From Ichthyophonus hoferi (lineage: Eukaryota; Opisthokonta; Ichthyosporea; Ichthyophonida; Ichthyophonidae), in assembly GCA_002751075.1 (NCBI GenBank), contig NAOQ01000117.1, positions 70,377 to 115,865 of the forward strand: DNA of 45,489 nucleotides. Direction: 5' to 3'. Of this stretch, positions 9,413-22,859 are shown piece by piece. The translations under genes and the position numbers were made by a program. The notes under the pieces were generated by a model that saw nothing but the letters and a program-made list of their open reading frames with translations, had not been told where the DNA came from and searched no databases. The first letter of the stretch is position 1. Each line of letters begins with the position of its first letter.

Positions 9413-12400
9413 ATGTCGAAGAGAATGTCGAATTGTCGGTTAGAGACCGTATGCTCTTTAGAAAAAGCTAGATATAGTTCAGTTAGTAGTGATAGTAACG
9501 AGGCTTTTTTTGATGCCGAAGGCGGGCTTTCCCTGTAAGTATAATTCACGCATTCATGTTTTCTATGTTACCTCATCTACCCTCGTCCCTACCTGGCTCG
9601 TTACGTTTAGTTAATTATCATGGCTTGACTAGCTATGCTTGTTGAACAATATTATAATTACTATTATTATAGGCTATTTTCTGTATGCCATAAGTGTATA
9701 CGTATGTGTGCACATTATAGGCATTTCATGTTATAATGTTAGATAATGGAGTATAGTTTATATTTTCTAATGCCAAAGAAGTGCAAATGATATTTGAGTG
9801 TTTTCCCTTCAAAACAATTTATGGTAAGCAGCCCAAGAGAAAGCAGTGCTTTGCCCCTCCCTTCCACCTACACACCCTATACTGCTATTCAAAGACTTGA
9901 CTAATATATTGTTAACTTTGGGTTCAGACCTGAGGGGTCAGATAGTGGTTTTTTTTCGGCCCGAGCAAGTAAAGAAAATGCGTCAGTACATGAAGAGGTA
10001 ACACTAGTCGGCTGGATTATTTTCTGAATAATATTTTTTAACTGCTCAAACAGCAGCGTATACTTGTTATTATATATACTATCATACAACATACTATCAT
10101 ACATATTGTCGTGTGTACATGTATATACACACCTTAATTGTAAAAAGGTAGGAATTGCACAGTCTCAAATGCGCATTAACACATATACAGACCATATCAT
10201 GTTCGTACATACTATCACCTATCTATACACACCTACATTTGTGTGTATTTTATCAATATACCGGAATTGCCCGTGTATGTTTTGTTTTTCTTGATAATAG
10301 TTGTATTATGATGAAGGCGCTATATCATAAGCCTTGACACCTCGGTTAGAGTCTCGTGGGAAAGGAGGTTATATTATGTGTGAATTTTATTGAATTAATG
10401 TGAATACATATTCTTATTGGTTATTAAGATAATATGCTTAGTTATGGGATACTACAGTCACTGATTTCTAGGTTTGATGACTGTGGATGTATGGGAAGGG
10501 TCATAAAATGGAACATGTAACTGTTAGCCTATGTGTAATTCTCTTGCTATGTATATTAATATTCCTCCTTCCAGCCTGATACCCCACTGTCCATTAGATT
10601 GGACCAAGATCTGGAGAATTTAGCTGTACGTCTACCATGCCCCTATGTACTGGGCAATGAAAGGCCCATGACAGTGTCTGTTACTATTGTATAGTTGTGT
10701 TAGTTGTAGTTCATAGCCGTGTGCTGTTAGAGGTTGTGGTAGGAGGAGTGGGATGGAAAGAAAAAATAGAAATATGTTTATATACATATAACGAACTACG
10801 ATAGATTAAGTAGATATTGCGATTGAGGGAGAGGGAGAGAGCGGAGAGGTTTTTAGCTCGTTCTATCTCGGTAGCATACAATATTTCTAACAAAGGATGA
10901 ACATAATAATTAGAATGAAGTTGAAATATGATTTTATGTTGTCAATGATACACTTGGTTGCAACAGTAGCATCTTGGAGTCCAAACAACACTTTAGCATA
11001 CTATTTTGGGTATAATCTACGCCCCAGTAATTGGTGACTTGCATAGTGATCAGTGATTAGTAACCAATCAGCCCAGGTCTCTAAGATAAGCACTAGAGCC
11101 AATATGGCAACTACTTTATTATACGCTAGGGCCACCCATACATATCACAGGCCTAGATTATCGACAATTAACATTAATATATACATGCTATTTATCCACT
11201 AATAGAAACTTATAATCAGGTTCTTGATGTAATGAACAAGGAAAGGCAAAAGGAATTAGAGATGGTTCCAAGTGAGACCAAGGTTGTAGGTAAGTGTTGG
11301 CATATGTACCATCTTGTGCCTAGAGGAGCACATCATGATTAAGCATGGTATGACATGTGACTGGTATAAGCTCAGAGCACATCTAATGTAATATATATAT
11401 ATATATATATATATGGATAGTTATTCCACTAAGGTAAGGCAGGAAATTTTTTCTATAGTCCTTTGTGCTACTTCAACTATTTTTGCTTGGCTGATCATTA
11501 TAATATAACCTTACTATGAATATTTTATTTATTCATTCTCCATTTCTTTCTTATCCTTCCCTATCCGTTGTCTCTATCTTTGATTAGTTTTTATTTTATC
11601 CCAACTTATCTAACACATAGAGGGCACATGCTCATATCCTCGCTCCTCTTCTTGCTGCCACAATGCAGACTTACCCGTAACTATGGAAACGGAGTTGGAG
11701 CCTAAACCTGAGCCCCATCAGGCCTGCAATATCGACACAGGTAAGATGAAAGTGTCCTTTATGCGAGTTTAGCAATATTTAACTTGTTCTAGACAGTGCA
11801 TGAATGCACATGCTTGCATATGGAGGAGGGATTTGGTTTTTCAAATATATGCTTTTTTTAAGGTTGGAGAGGATTGTGTATGAAGGGGTGAGAGATCTGG
11901 ATGGTTATAGGAGGGAAAGAGGGTGAGGAAGGGACGGAGCTTGTCCTCTATTAGATATACACGGCTATAGTATTCTACAACCATGCTCTAAATACCATCT
12001 GCGACTTACAGATCTTATAGCCGCTCAGAAGGACATAGAGAACATGACTATTGGTATGTATCGTGCTCTCTTTTCACCCCTGCTTGTTGTCATGTTTCTG
12101 TTGGGAGATTCTCCACTGCCTGTCTGTTGGCCTTCAGATTCAGATTCACAGCATAGCCCCCAATCATTACTTACTCATTCATATCCTCTTTGGTTCGACT
12201 TTATGGGTAGAGGGATACAATAAGCGGTTACTATGGTTACTGGACAAAATTTAGTATGCGCATGTGGGCTCAAAAATCATGATCTACCGTTTAGGTTACT
12301 TAATTTATCTAATTAAGTTACTTTATTTAATATCGCCTGGTCTGACACTACTATTAATAAACTTTTTTATACATTGTGATGTCATTTTGACGACATATGA

Positions 12401-15400
12401 ATATACTTTATGCTTTATGGGATAGAGTCATGGAAAAGAGAGAGAGTCAAGACACAGAGAATAAAGGAAGTAGTGTGTAGGAGATCAAGAAGAGGAACAA
12501 GAAAAACTAGTTCAGAATAGGTTGATATGAAAGGAGAGGGGAATATAGGGAGTATATAATCTGCTATGATGACCTATTATTGAGAATGTAGCTACAGTAC
12601 CCCTTTGTATAGGGGTATGAAGCTGAATGGTCTGCTACAAATGCATACAGTGGTATAGCTGGGTTTGGAATTGATATTACTTACCACTTTGCTAATATGA
12701 ATCCTGCATGTTCATATACATCTACATATACGTATGCATTTACACAAATATATATATATGTTCATGTATAATTTCATATAACATACACCACACCGTACAC
12801 AATTTTTCCCTACTGCAACATTTTCTATTTCTTTCTTTGTCTATTATATGTAATTGTACTATGTCTGTCTCTATACACTATTCAACATCAACATATCTAT
12901 ACCCATATATACAAGCAGACCCACAACCGAATGTTTCTGCACACAGAGACGTACCCACGCGTTCCACTTCTATAAGCAACGATAGCACTCGTGCTGCAAA
13001 GCGATTTTCTAAGACGGAAACTCTGAGGTCAAGAAATGAGCCTCTTGAGACTGTTGATTCATGGTGTGACGACAAGTCACCTACTACTGTAAGTGTCAAT
13101 CTGTATCAATATATATTGCTACAGGATGATAATGATATACTATTGGTTGTTGTATAAGGGGTTGTCTTACCATTTGTCGGTTATTCTTCTATGCTCCACT
13201 AACCAATCCCTGAGGGGACTTATGAGAAAGGAGTGTAGACATCTTGCGTAATAANNNNNNNNNNNNNNNNNNNNNNNNNNNNNNNNNNNNNNNNNNNNNN
13301 NNNNNNNNNNNNNNNNNNNNNNNNNNNNNNNNNNNNNNNNNNNNNNNNNNNNNNNNNNNNNNNNNNNNNNNNNNNNNNNNNNNNNNNNNNNNNNNNNNNN
13401 NNNNNNNNNNNNNNNNNNNNNNNNNNNNNNNNNNNNNNNNNNNNNNNNNNNNNNNNNNNNNNNNNNNNNNNNNNNNNNNNNNNNNNNNNNNNNNNNNNNN
13501 NNNNNNNNNNNNNNNNNNNNNNNNNNNNNNNNNNNNNNNNNNNNNNNNNNNNNNNNNNNNNNNNNNNNNNNGACGACAAGTCACCTACTACTGTAAGTGT
13601 CAATCTGTATCAATATATATTGCTACAGGATGATAATGATATACTATTGGTTGTTGTATAAGGGGTTGTCTTACCATTTGTCGGTTATTCTTCTATGCTC
13701 CACTAACCAATCCCTGAGGGGACTTATGAGAAAGGAGTGTAGACATCTTGGGCGCTATGATAAAATAATTTAAATAAATACTTGGATTAAGATTTTTTTC
13801 TACTATATATCTTTGTGGTTTCCTTCCGTTATGAATCCATGACTAAATTACATGGTGTTCGGATGATGGGTCCCATGGCAGCCTTTCTTTTCAAAATTGC
13901 CTAGATTCGATATGTCGTACTATGCTTACCCCTGTTTCTTTCATATATGTAGACACGCAGATAGAGAGATGCAAAAGTATGCGCATTATAATGGGAATGG
14001 TAATAGTAATATTAATAACAATGGACCATGAATGGCCACTTATCTTATACCCTTCAATACACTTTCCTACATTACTTCCTTCACGCTTGTATGGGTATGA
14101 GTTCAGTGCTGTGTGATATGAGTGTCGCAGGGGTGTGTATAAACTAATATACTTGATATACGCCTGTATTTAGGTGTACTTTATCAACGTGGTAGACGAT
14201 GTGGTATGTTTTAATTTAACATCTCCTCATGTGTTGTCATGCCAACTCTATCATTTTTCAATATCATTGGCCGAATATTCTTGACTTATTGGTATACTGT
14301 TGTATGAATTATTAAGATATGGTGTGGAGCGTACTAATTAAAAATCTGCTGTTGAACAGGAGCCGTCAGCCTACGCTAGACGGTAAGTAATCAATTAATT
14401 TTTGTTCTGGCGAATTCCTGCATGTTTGGTACCCTCTATTTATTGGATGCCTACCTCCATCTCGTTCACAGCCAAACATACGCACATAATAATCTGCATA
14501 TACGCTCGCACAATCGCATGCATATGTATACATTAATTCTTTCATTTACATTTCTGTATTGATTTCCTCTTCCCCCCGATCATCTTATTCTATTCTTCTT
14601 GCGCTTTCCCCTCTTTTCATTGCCAGCTTTATTTTTCCTTTAACACACCTGTCTAGAGATTGTACTTAAATGGTGGAATTTATAGGTATCTATGCTTATT
14701 AGCACTTATTGGTGAATTGTTCTAGAATAGATGTAAGCCAATTCAAGTGTATAATTGGTTTTGTACTTGGTGTGACCATCAAGCACCCGTTTGTTTTTTA
14801 TTAATCAATATAACACACGTTTTTCATGGCATTATTCATTCAACGTGTGATATACAGTTTACCCCTTTTCCCTTGTTGTTAGTTTTAGATCAAGTAGTTC
14901 GCTCTTCCAACTCATTTACATGTCACCCTTGGATTATTTACAGGAATTATGTATTTAAGTAGATAGTTCAGTAGATTGTTAACAGATGTTTGGAGTTAAG
15001 TTTTTAATTTGGGATTTTTGTTATGCCTAGATGCTTTCATTTTAGCTGCGGTTTTGGCTTTTTTATGTTAAACTATCATGTGTGGGTATTGAATCTAATA
15101 ATTAACATTGTGTATTGGCGATTTAAATTTAAACAATGCGAATAGAATACTTGGTAGTACCCTAAAATCCAAAAAGAAGAAACGCACCGAGGCACTGGAA
15201 AATGCCACTAGAGAAGTCAAGGTAATCTGTGTTGTAGGTGTGACTGCAATAGGTCCATACTGTGTATTACAAGAGTAGATACATACAGCAAATAATAATA
15301 TTGGATATGATGAAAAAAACAGAGTTGGAATTGGGAAAGAAATAGGTTTAGAATGAAAGGTGGGGAGGAGGTGGGTGTCACATGCTATCTATGAAGTCAC

Positions 15401-18400
15401 GCTCCCCTATACTAGCATCTTCGTAATACATCCTTACCGTCATACACACAGATAGTTCATAAGGGACCGGGGGAATTCAACGGACTGGTAGTAGCCCAGA
15501 CTCTTAAGAGCGAAGGAGTAGCTACCACAATGACATTCAGTCGGGATGGCACGTTCCTAGCCGTAACTGGCAGTGTAAACTCTTTCTTCATTAAAGAATC
15601 TTGGATCATGATTGTGCCCAACTAGTAAAGTCTGTGGTAGCTTATGGATTATTGTCAAATGATACATCTTTCTTCCCTGCTATATATATATATTCTACTT
15701 CATTAGTTACCAAGTAGGAAATATTAACTTTTTTTGTTTTTTACTATTTGTTGGTTTATCTCGTTATTTTCTTCCATCTCCTCTAGTCCTCTTACCTCGG
15801 TTCTAACAGCACCGTCACTACCTCATTCGCTATATAATAATTGTTATTCCTAACACTAACTATACCCTTATCTCTTCTCCTCTCCTCTCTCTCTTTCTCT
15901 CTCTCTGTCTTTTTTTCCTTCCTCTCCTATCTAGGACTGTGTAGTTCGTGTGTGGTGTGCCGTGGCCAGACAGCATCTTTATGTGCAAATGTGCGAGGCG
16001 TACGGCACTGTCCCTACTTCTAAACCATCAGGTAGTCCCTTGTATCTATAATCTCTCCCCTGTAGGTTTGCTTATATTTTGTCACTCTTAATGTGTAGTA
16101 AGTACAGCAATACATCATGTGTGTTTATATTTCTGGGTTAATACATACATCTACATATACAGTGGGGGGGGATAAAGTTAAGAGACAGAGTGTGCGTAGG
16201 TACAAAGAAGATACAGTACTTTATGTTTAATTTAATTTATAGTCGTGGATAGTAAAGCGCGCCTAATGCTTTATGGGTGTGTACAAACCTATACCGCATT
16301 ATGTCATGTCTTCACCTACACCTTTATTATTTGTTTTGTATTATAACACACATATATATGTATATATTGCATACATATCTCTTAATAGACCCACTAGATG
16401 CCTGATTATTCTGCAGTTATCCACCTTGTCTTCTATTTAATCCCTTTTACTGTCTCAACCTACATTACATTATTCCTTTCCAGAGTCTCCCCGTGCATCC
16501 GAAAATTGTTCCTCGGCGTCACCGCATCCAACCTCTCCAGGCAATAATGATCATCACAATAATGATCAACATACGACCAATATAACCACACAAGACACAC
16601 TCACTCACTCCCTGTCACCACCCGTGTCAGAATCCCAACAAAATAATGAAAACTCATTCGCAGATACAACACCAAGTACATGTGAAACGTCAACAGACGT
16701 AGCCCAAGACCAAAGCCTCTCTAGTGACTCTACGTCATCTACGTCAGAGCTGACTGAGTCTCTCCCTGACCTTGCACATACCCCAGACCCCACCCGAGAA
16801 ACATCTGCATCATCTGGCGAACATATGTCTGCCCTCCCTAACGAGTCAGATGATGTCAACCCATTGACTCAATCGGAATCAGGTACACCTGAAGATATAA
16901 GCTGTGGAGAAAAAGCTAATGCAGATACTAATGTCCCTGCACGACCTAACCGTCCTGTCGTTCCCCCCCGACGACCTCTACCCTATTGTCGGTCATCTAG
17001 TCAGCTCTCTTTAGACTCATCCTTAAGCCTCGAGTCATCTTCATTTGGTGTTATAGACACCCCCACACAGTCACCACTAGGGTTATGTAGGAATATACGG
17101 AAAAACGCGACCTCGCCCTCTCTTTCACGCCCTCCCCCAGTCCCAAAGCGTATTGCTATGCCATCACCTTATCCTGCCTCACCCCCTCAGCCATCTAGCT
17201 ATTACCGTACCGACTCTTGTCCAATACCCAATAGAACATTGGACAATACCTCAGCACGGCCTGCTGTCAGGGCTTTCTCAGCTAATTTATCCCCAGGTGC
17301 AACAACTGCCTCTTCGCGAGTTGGGTCAGATGATGCCAACTTTGGGTATATCAGTCGCATGTCATGTGAATCGCTTGCAGCCCCCAGGTATAGTGCTTAT
17401 CACCTGTCGGATAGGTCAAGGTAGATTTGCATAGCAGAGGCTTTAGTATTTATGTTAGGAGTTGTACGTGTGTTTATATATATATAGGTAGATAGATAGG
17501 GATAGGCAAGTATGCATATGTGCTTTGTAGCTCTTAGTCTGGCCATAGGCTAGCATTCAAGTGTATATACTTACGGTAGAGGCAGCCGATTATTGCAATG
17601 CTATGTCACTTGATGATATACCGGCCCATAAAAAAGAATTATAACACATATATACGTAATTATGTAAGCCTATATATTATCATGCATATCCATTCCATCT
17701 ATTCACCGTGTGTGTATATGTGTGTGTTTCTCTGTAGCACTCGAGAAGAAGTGTTTCTAGATCATCCGGTTGCCATTCTTTCTGGCCATGAGGCGCTGAT
17801 AACAGATCTAGCTTGGTCTCAGGTAAGTTGGTTAGTAAAGACACTCTGTATCTATGTCAGTAGTCTCTCCTACACATATGCCTGGATACAATATATCTGT
17901 GATATATCATGTCTATGTAATGAGAGGATATGTGACCCTTAAAATGGTTTTATCTCGTTTGTGTCAATCAATGCTTCCGTTTGATGGTCTTTTAAAAAGG
18001 TAGAATTAAGCATAAAATAAAAATTCATCTTATATCTGTTTGTTCGCTATTAAACTTTTTTAGTATCATGATTGTAAATTATTGTTAATATGTTAATATG
18101 TATATATAATCACGCTATCCCTTAAAATCGTAGTCTGTATGGTTTTTCTTTTCGGTTTTAATACTTTAAGTTTTTGAACCTTGAAGACGAATCATTTTAC
18201 CCATAGCCAACCTTCAAAACCAATCATAACGTCTTATTATTCTTTAACTCTTCTCCCTGAAAGCACCTCAAACACGTAGGTATTGCTTGTACTTATGGCA
18301 ACGACAACAACAATTTAAATATTTATACTAATTTGTTTTTTAAAGGCTAATAAACACTATCCTACTTCCACAGGCCAATTTTCTACTCACTTCATCTCAG

Positions 18401-21400
18401 GACTATACCATCAGGTAGCTAATTGTGTACAGAATTATAGGCCTTTGATTGCATCTCTCTCTCCTTCCTTCTCCAATTCATACACCTACCTCTTCTACAG
18501 TCATTACACTTATCAGTCTCTGGATATTTCATTTTGGTTTCATCTCTTTCTCATTTGTGCAAGCTGTTTTGTATGTATTTTTCATTTGCTATAGTTTACT
18601 TGTGGACTATTTACTGCCTGCCCTGAACTTTTTACCACATGTTTATAAAAAGCAAAATACGTAATGTTTATAACCTACACTCATACCATCCCTATATCTA
18701 TATATATCTATAAAGCCACTCATGCTACTTGTTTACTTTTACTCTTGATTTCTCTTATAGCCATAAATATATGGTTGCTAGAAGTGCTTATCTTTGGCAT
18801 TCCGCTCCCCTGTAGGTTGTGGCACGTAACCCAGAGCCAATGTCTCAAGGTTATCCAACTAGACACAGCCGTCATGTGTGTCGCTTTTCACCCAAAAGTA
18901 GTCTTCCCTACCTCTCCTTCTAACCTATCACTCCTATCCTGCCCCACCTCTCTCTGCCTTCTCCTTCTATCCTCATCTAATTTTTTCTCCTTTCACAATT
19001 CAAGTTAACCATTTCTTTTTCTCGGCCTTTTATTTTTATTATTCCTCCCTCCCTCTGTTTCCTTTTCACCTTCTTCGACCTTTTTTCTCAACTCCGATTG
19101 AAAAATCTTACATGATAATATGAACATGGCGTGCGATACCTAATACATTGTAGTGTATGTGCCCCACACTATGTAATCACACGAGAGACACATGGTGGTA
19201 TACATCACCGGCTATATATAAATAATTGACTAATAGTGTACTCTTAGGATAAAGTAGTTGATTTATGCTTGGCTATATATGTCCGACTGACCTTATATGT
19301 AGCATTTTTATATTACTATCTGGCCAATGAATCAACCCAAGCCTTCACTCTTTTAAAACAAATAATTGACTAGTAGAAAATCCTTATTATATTATATGCC
19401 TGAGATTTCAATAATGATTTTTTTCCATCTAGCTAACCCAATCACCCACTGATCACATAGGAAGAGATGCTATTTGTAGCAGGGTCACTGTCTAAACTGT
19501 ATCTATATAATATGGACAACAACACAGCGGGTGGGGCTCTCCGTTGCATGAAAGAGCTTCCAGTCACACACTACACCATTATCACGGTTGCTTTCTGTGA
19601 TAATGGCGAATCATTGGTGGTTGGGTCTATGGAGGGACATTGTTTCTTTTATAATCTGGTAGGTGATAGTATCCGTTCACATATGGGTTGATATCTGTGC
19701 TTTTTATTGGACGGGAGAGTACCGTTCAGTGCTGATCTGTCAGGGTATTCATTTCCATATATGGTTGACCTCATTCTCTTGGCGGTACTAAGAATGCAAT
19801 TAGTGCCAATTGTGTATATGGGTTGTGTTATTTGTATTGGTTTATATTCTACTTTTAGGGCCTCGGGTGGAAAAGTTTTTGAGGGAGAGATAGGAAGAAA
19901 TAGAGACGAAAAGAGTCTACTAAAGAGAGTGTGTATGTGGATAACTATATGTTCATGTTGCCAAACAAGCTAATAATCATAGAAAGTATTTATCTGATTA
20001 TAAAAATATATACATATATATATGTGAGGAGGTCTAGAGATATTTAAAGCCTATGTTGGATGATTTCACCTCTACAGAATATGGAGTTCCGTACAAGCAA
20101 GTCATTCAATAGATCATCGCAAAGGTCGGGACATGTCAATTGTATTATTCCTGTTGATAATGAGAGTAGTGTATTGGACTCACCAAAGGTGTGTAGTGGT
20201 AACTGTCTATCTGTTTCCTTTCCTTTGTACTTGCCGTTAATAATGTCTCTAGTCTACCACATATGCATATGTATAGGTATAGGCATATATATATATATAT
20301 GTATATTTGTATGTGTATAGGTGTATACATTCATGATCTGTCACTCTATTGTTACGGTTCATCTGAAATTACAGATGATATTACCATCATTATTCCTTTG
20401 TTGTGTACCGCCGCAAGACTATATCAAGACCGTTTATACAAACATTTTTAACTATAATCTTACCCAGTTATCAACAACACACAGAATAGAAAACCCTGTT
20501 TGTTGTTGCGGTATACAATAATAATCACTTTGTATTACATATACAAAAACGCGTATTAATGTGTAGTGATATTTGTTTTTGTAGTAAAAGTAGCAGTCAT
20601 TGTGTATTTTCTACACATACACATGCATACATACACAATATACATATACACACACCTTACCTCTGGGGCTTGGGTGGGGGTGGCCTTATAGATTCTTGTG
20701 GGATCAAAAGGGGGTAGACTACGACTGGTTGATCTTCGAAATTATAATGTGGATGTTAAGTTCAAAGGACATGTTAACAATACACTGCGATTAAAAGCTT
20801 CTGTTAGGTATGTATATATGGTATATAAGGTATATATTTACATGTAATTATACAAAGGCATATTTTGATTATTAATACTTTGATGTACTTGCAGACATAG
20901 ATATGTTTTCTTCTCATAGTCCTGACACTAACCAATCCTCTTCTTGTCAGTTATGACGGATGCTATTTAGCTTGTGGATCTGAAGATGGTAACCTATTCT
21001 TGTGGTAAGTGTATAAGGTCGGCATGTAAATACCTATATGCATATAATATATGTAGCATCTTTATATATTGAATATTCTGATATGTAAGTGCATTCATGT
21101 GTGAAATATATATATCGGGTATAGCCTACACCGCTTATTTTGTTTTATTAAAAAATAATTCAGAACTAAATAGATCTGCTATGAAAGATTCTATTAATAT
21201 TCCTACAGCCAATCAGTTTTTATGCTAGGTATTTGTATGTATCAGTTTTATTCAATAGGTGTTAAGATTTACATGAATCGTGGGGCGATCTGTGTGATTA
21301 GCCAATACTTCAAGTATAGGTTAGATAATCTACGCCAAGCATTTTTTAGGCTGTAGCTTTGTACCCCTTAAAATGCACAATGGTTGGATATATTAAAGTC

Positions 21401-22859
21401 ACTATGACTAATATGCATATATTATTGGTCCACAACACACCATAGATAGGACGTTAGTTGACTTGGGCTGATATCTAATTGGCGTATTGCAATACTACTT
21501 ATACTTGTATAGTTGTTTAATGCTGTAGTGGATCTGGTGGGTTATATGAATTTAGCTGGGAAGATGGATTGTGGATAAATGTTCCTTCTTGTCTTCCAAA
21601 TGGAAGCTGGCACGCTGGCTATATCTATAGGAATGAGGCAGATTGAATTAGAGTGATAGCATAGAGTACAAACAGCGAGAGGTAGCTGGCTATGAATGTG
21701 CCTATGCTCTAGTAGGTGAAGTGTTTGGAATGAGATAAGTGGTACGTGCCTCACTTTAGTGGTGGTAATAAGAAAATGAAGCAAACTAATTGGGACGATG
21801 GGGGAATAACCAGGAATATGACACAACGTCAGAAGAGCAAATCATTTGAATCTTATAATGGTATGTTATGTGTGCATACATTCGCTTGCTTTCTACCTTA
21901 TTGCTCTGATTGGTTGGAAAGGTGTACTAATTCCGATTACTCTTTTTTTATTTCTATTTTATTCCCTATAAACATCCTGTGATTGGTCCCCTTAATAACA
22001 CTTCCCAGTTGGGATCAACTCATATATATTCATTTATCTATTCATTTACATCTATGCTCGCCCGCTAGGAACTGACTGTTTTAAAAAAATTATCTTAATT
22101 ATTTTTCAAGATGATTATTGGACCCACCACACCTCACGTAGTGGTATGATTGGCTTTATACCATTATTGTAGCACATTAATTGGTAGATATTCTAGTCCT
22201 TTTGTTTCATTTTGGTCATGTTTGTTTGCAGAAAAATCTATTACTTTAGTAACACCGTCTAAATAGCCTAAGGTTAAAGTTGTGTAGTATCCCACTTGTT
22301 CCCTCTCAAATTAATGTACTTATGATCCACCAATCAAAACTATATATGTTGGCTAAGGTAGTTTCTTCTTTTAAGCATTTTTTATTTTTGTGACACTGGA
22401 CGACGCTGGATACATTTATTAATTTCATTTTTCGTTTTTCTCTTGTTATCCTTCTATTCTTCGCGTACAGTGTAAGATGCATTTGGTTTATCAGGTTGAT
22501 TAAAGCCATATAATGCCATGTCATTGCAGCAGCTACGCCATTGTAATCTAACCTTTGACTAATATTAACTCTCCCTCACCTATACCCTCGCATTCTATTC
22601 TCTTCTGATGACCGCCTTCTTTTTCCCTTCCCTCTCTCTTATATCGTATCTTTTTTCCACCACGCCCAACACCCACTAATCACCCACAGCCCTCAATCCC
22701 ACCCACGAGCAATTAACTGTTGTAGCCTTTGCCCCCTACACTACTGTCCTGGCTCGAAAAACTTCAGCTTCCAGTGCAGAAGGAGAGGTTGTAGTGGTAG
22801 CCTATGAGTCTGGACAGATCGCTGTTCTAATTAATGAACCAGTAGTGAGCAGCTTTTAA
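9413..22859 (+). CDS. WDR44: WD repeat-containing protein 44 (Rab11-binding)
   Basis: WDR44 binds Rab11 on recycling endosomes and, through an FFAT-like motif, VAP proteins of the ER. Exons: 9413-9534, 10598-10625, 11220-11289, 11669-11740, 12012-12053, 12919-13088, 14174-14203, 14360-14382, 15146-15221, 15452-15574, 15935-16031, 16484-17387, 17738-17822, 18374-18414, 18816-18897, 19461-19658, 20078-20188, 20692-20807, 20951-21004, 21760-21860, 22690-22859. Phases agree throughout and give about 904 aa (human 913). Residues 25-38 hold the FFAT-like AFFDAEGG. A Lys-rich segment (LKSKKKKRTEAL) precedes the propeller. Blades include GEFNGLVVAQTL, GHEALITDLAWS, RLWHVTQSQCLKVIQ, LVVGSMEGHCFFYN, YNVDVKFKGHVNN and YLACGSEDGNLFL. 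Least certain: exons 2, 7, 8 and 20. An intron holds the assembly gap, so an exon could be missing there. Exon 12 is an unusual 300-codon Ser/Pro-rich insert between blades 1 and 2. Confidence 0.88.
11391..11414. repeat. (AT)n microsatellite in a WDR44 intron
   Basis: About 12 AT units in the intron after the third WDR44 coding exon. Confidence 0.9.
13068..13246 (+). repeat. 179-bp duplicate, copy 1 (left of gap)
   Basis: Covers the last 21 bases of WDR44 exon 6, its GTAAGT donor and following intron. It is base-for-base identical to 13572-13750. Only eight further bases separate it from the run of N. Confidence 0.95.
13255..13571. other. Assembly gap (317 N)
   Basis: Unknown bases inside the WDR44 intron between exons 6 and 7. 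The second copy of the 179-bp duplicate begins at the first base after the gap, which is what two overlapping but unmerged contigs would produce. Confidence 1.
13572..13750 (+). repeat. 179-bp duplicate, copy 2 (right of gap)
   Basis: Identical to 13068-13246 and starting exactly at the gap edge. If the gap is artificial this is not a second exon end, so I excluded it from the WDR44 model. Confidence 0.95.
16484..17387 (+). other. WDR44: WDR44 exon 12: disordered Ser/Thr/Pro-rich insert with SH3-type ligands
   Basis: One 904-base exon, by far the largest in the gene, encodes about residues 285-585. It is low in hydrophobics, rich in Ser, Thr, Pro, Asn and Asp, and so probably disordered. It carries RPNRPVVPPRRPLP (near 16946-16990) and RPPPVPKR (near 17128-17151), both fitting class I/II SH3 ligand patterns. 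It lies between propeller blade 1 (exons 10-11) and blade 2 (exons 13-14). Human WDR44 has only about 60 disordered residues there and carries its proline-rich stretch before the propeller instead. Confidence 0.75.

Noticed and set aside
12878-13099. Minus-strand 73-codon open stretch
   Set aside because: Antisense shadow of WDR44 exon 6, which has consistent phases and homology-supported neighbours.
13189-13633. Open stretches running through the N block on both strands
   Set aside because: They exist only because N is read as open.
16605-16859. Minus-strand 84-codon open stretch
   Set aside because: Shadow of the large WDR44 exon 12.
17153-17434. Plus-strand alternative frame of 93 codons
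   Set aside because: Overlaps WDR44 exon 12 in another frame; no homology and biased composition.
21522-21650. Possible extra WDR44 exon (SGGLYEFSWEDGLW...)
   Set aside because: Open and protein-like after a TAG acceptor, but it runs into a stop with no usable donor in phase. The exon at 21760 fits the following exon better.
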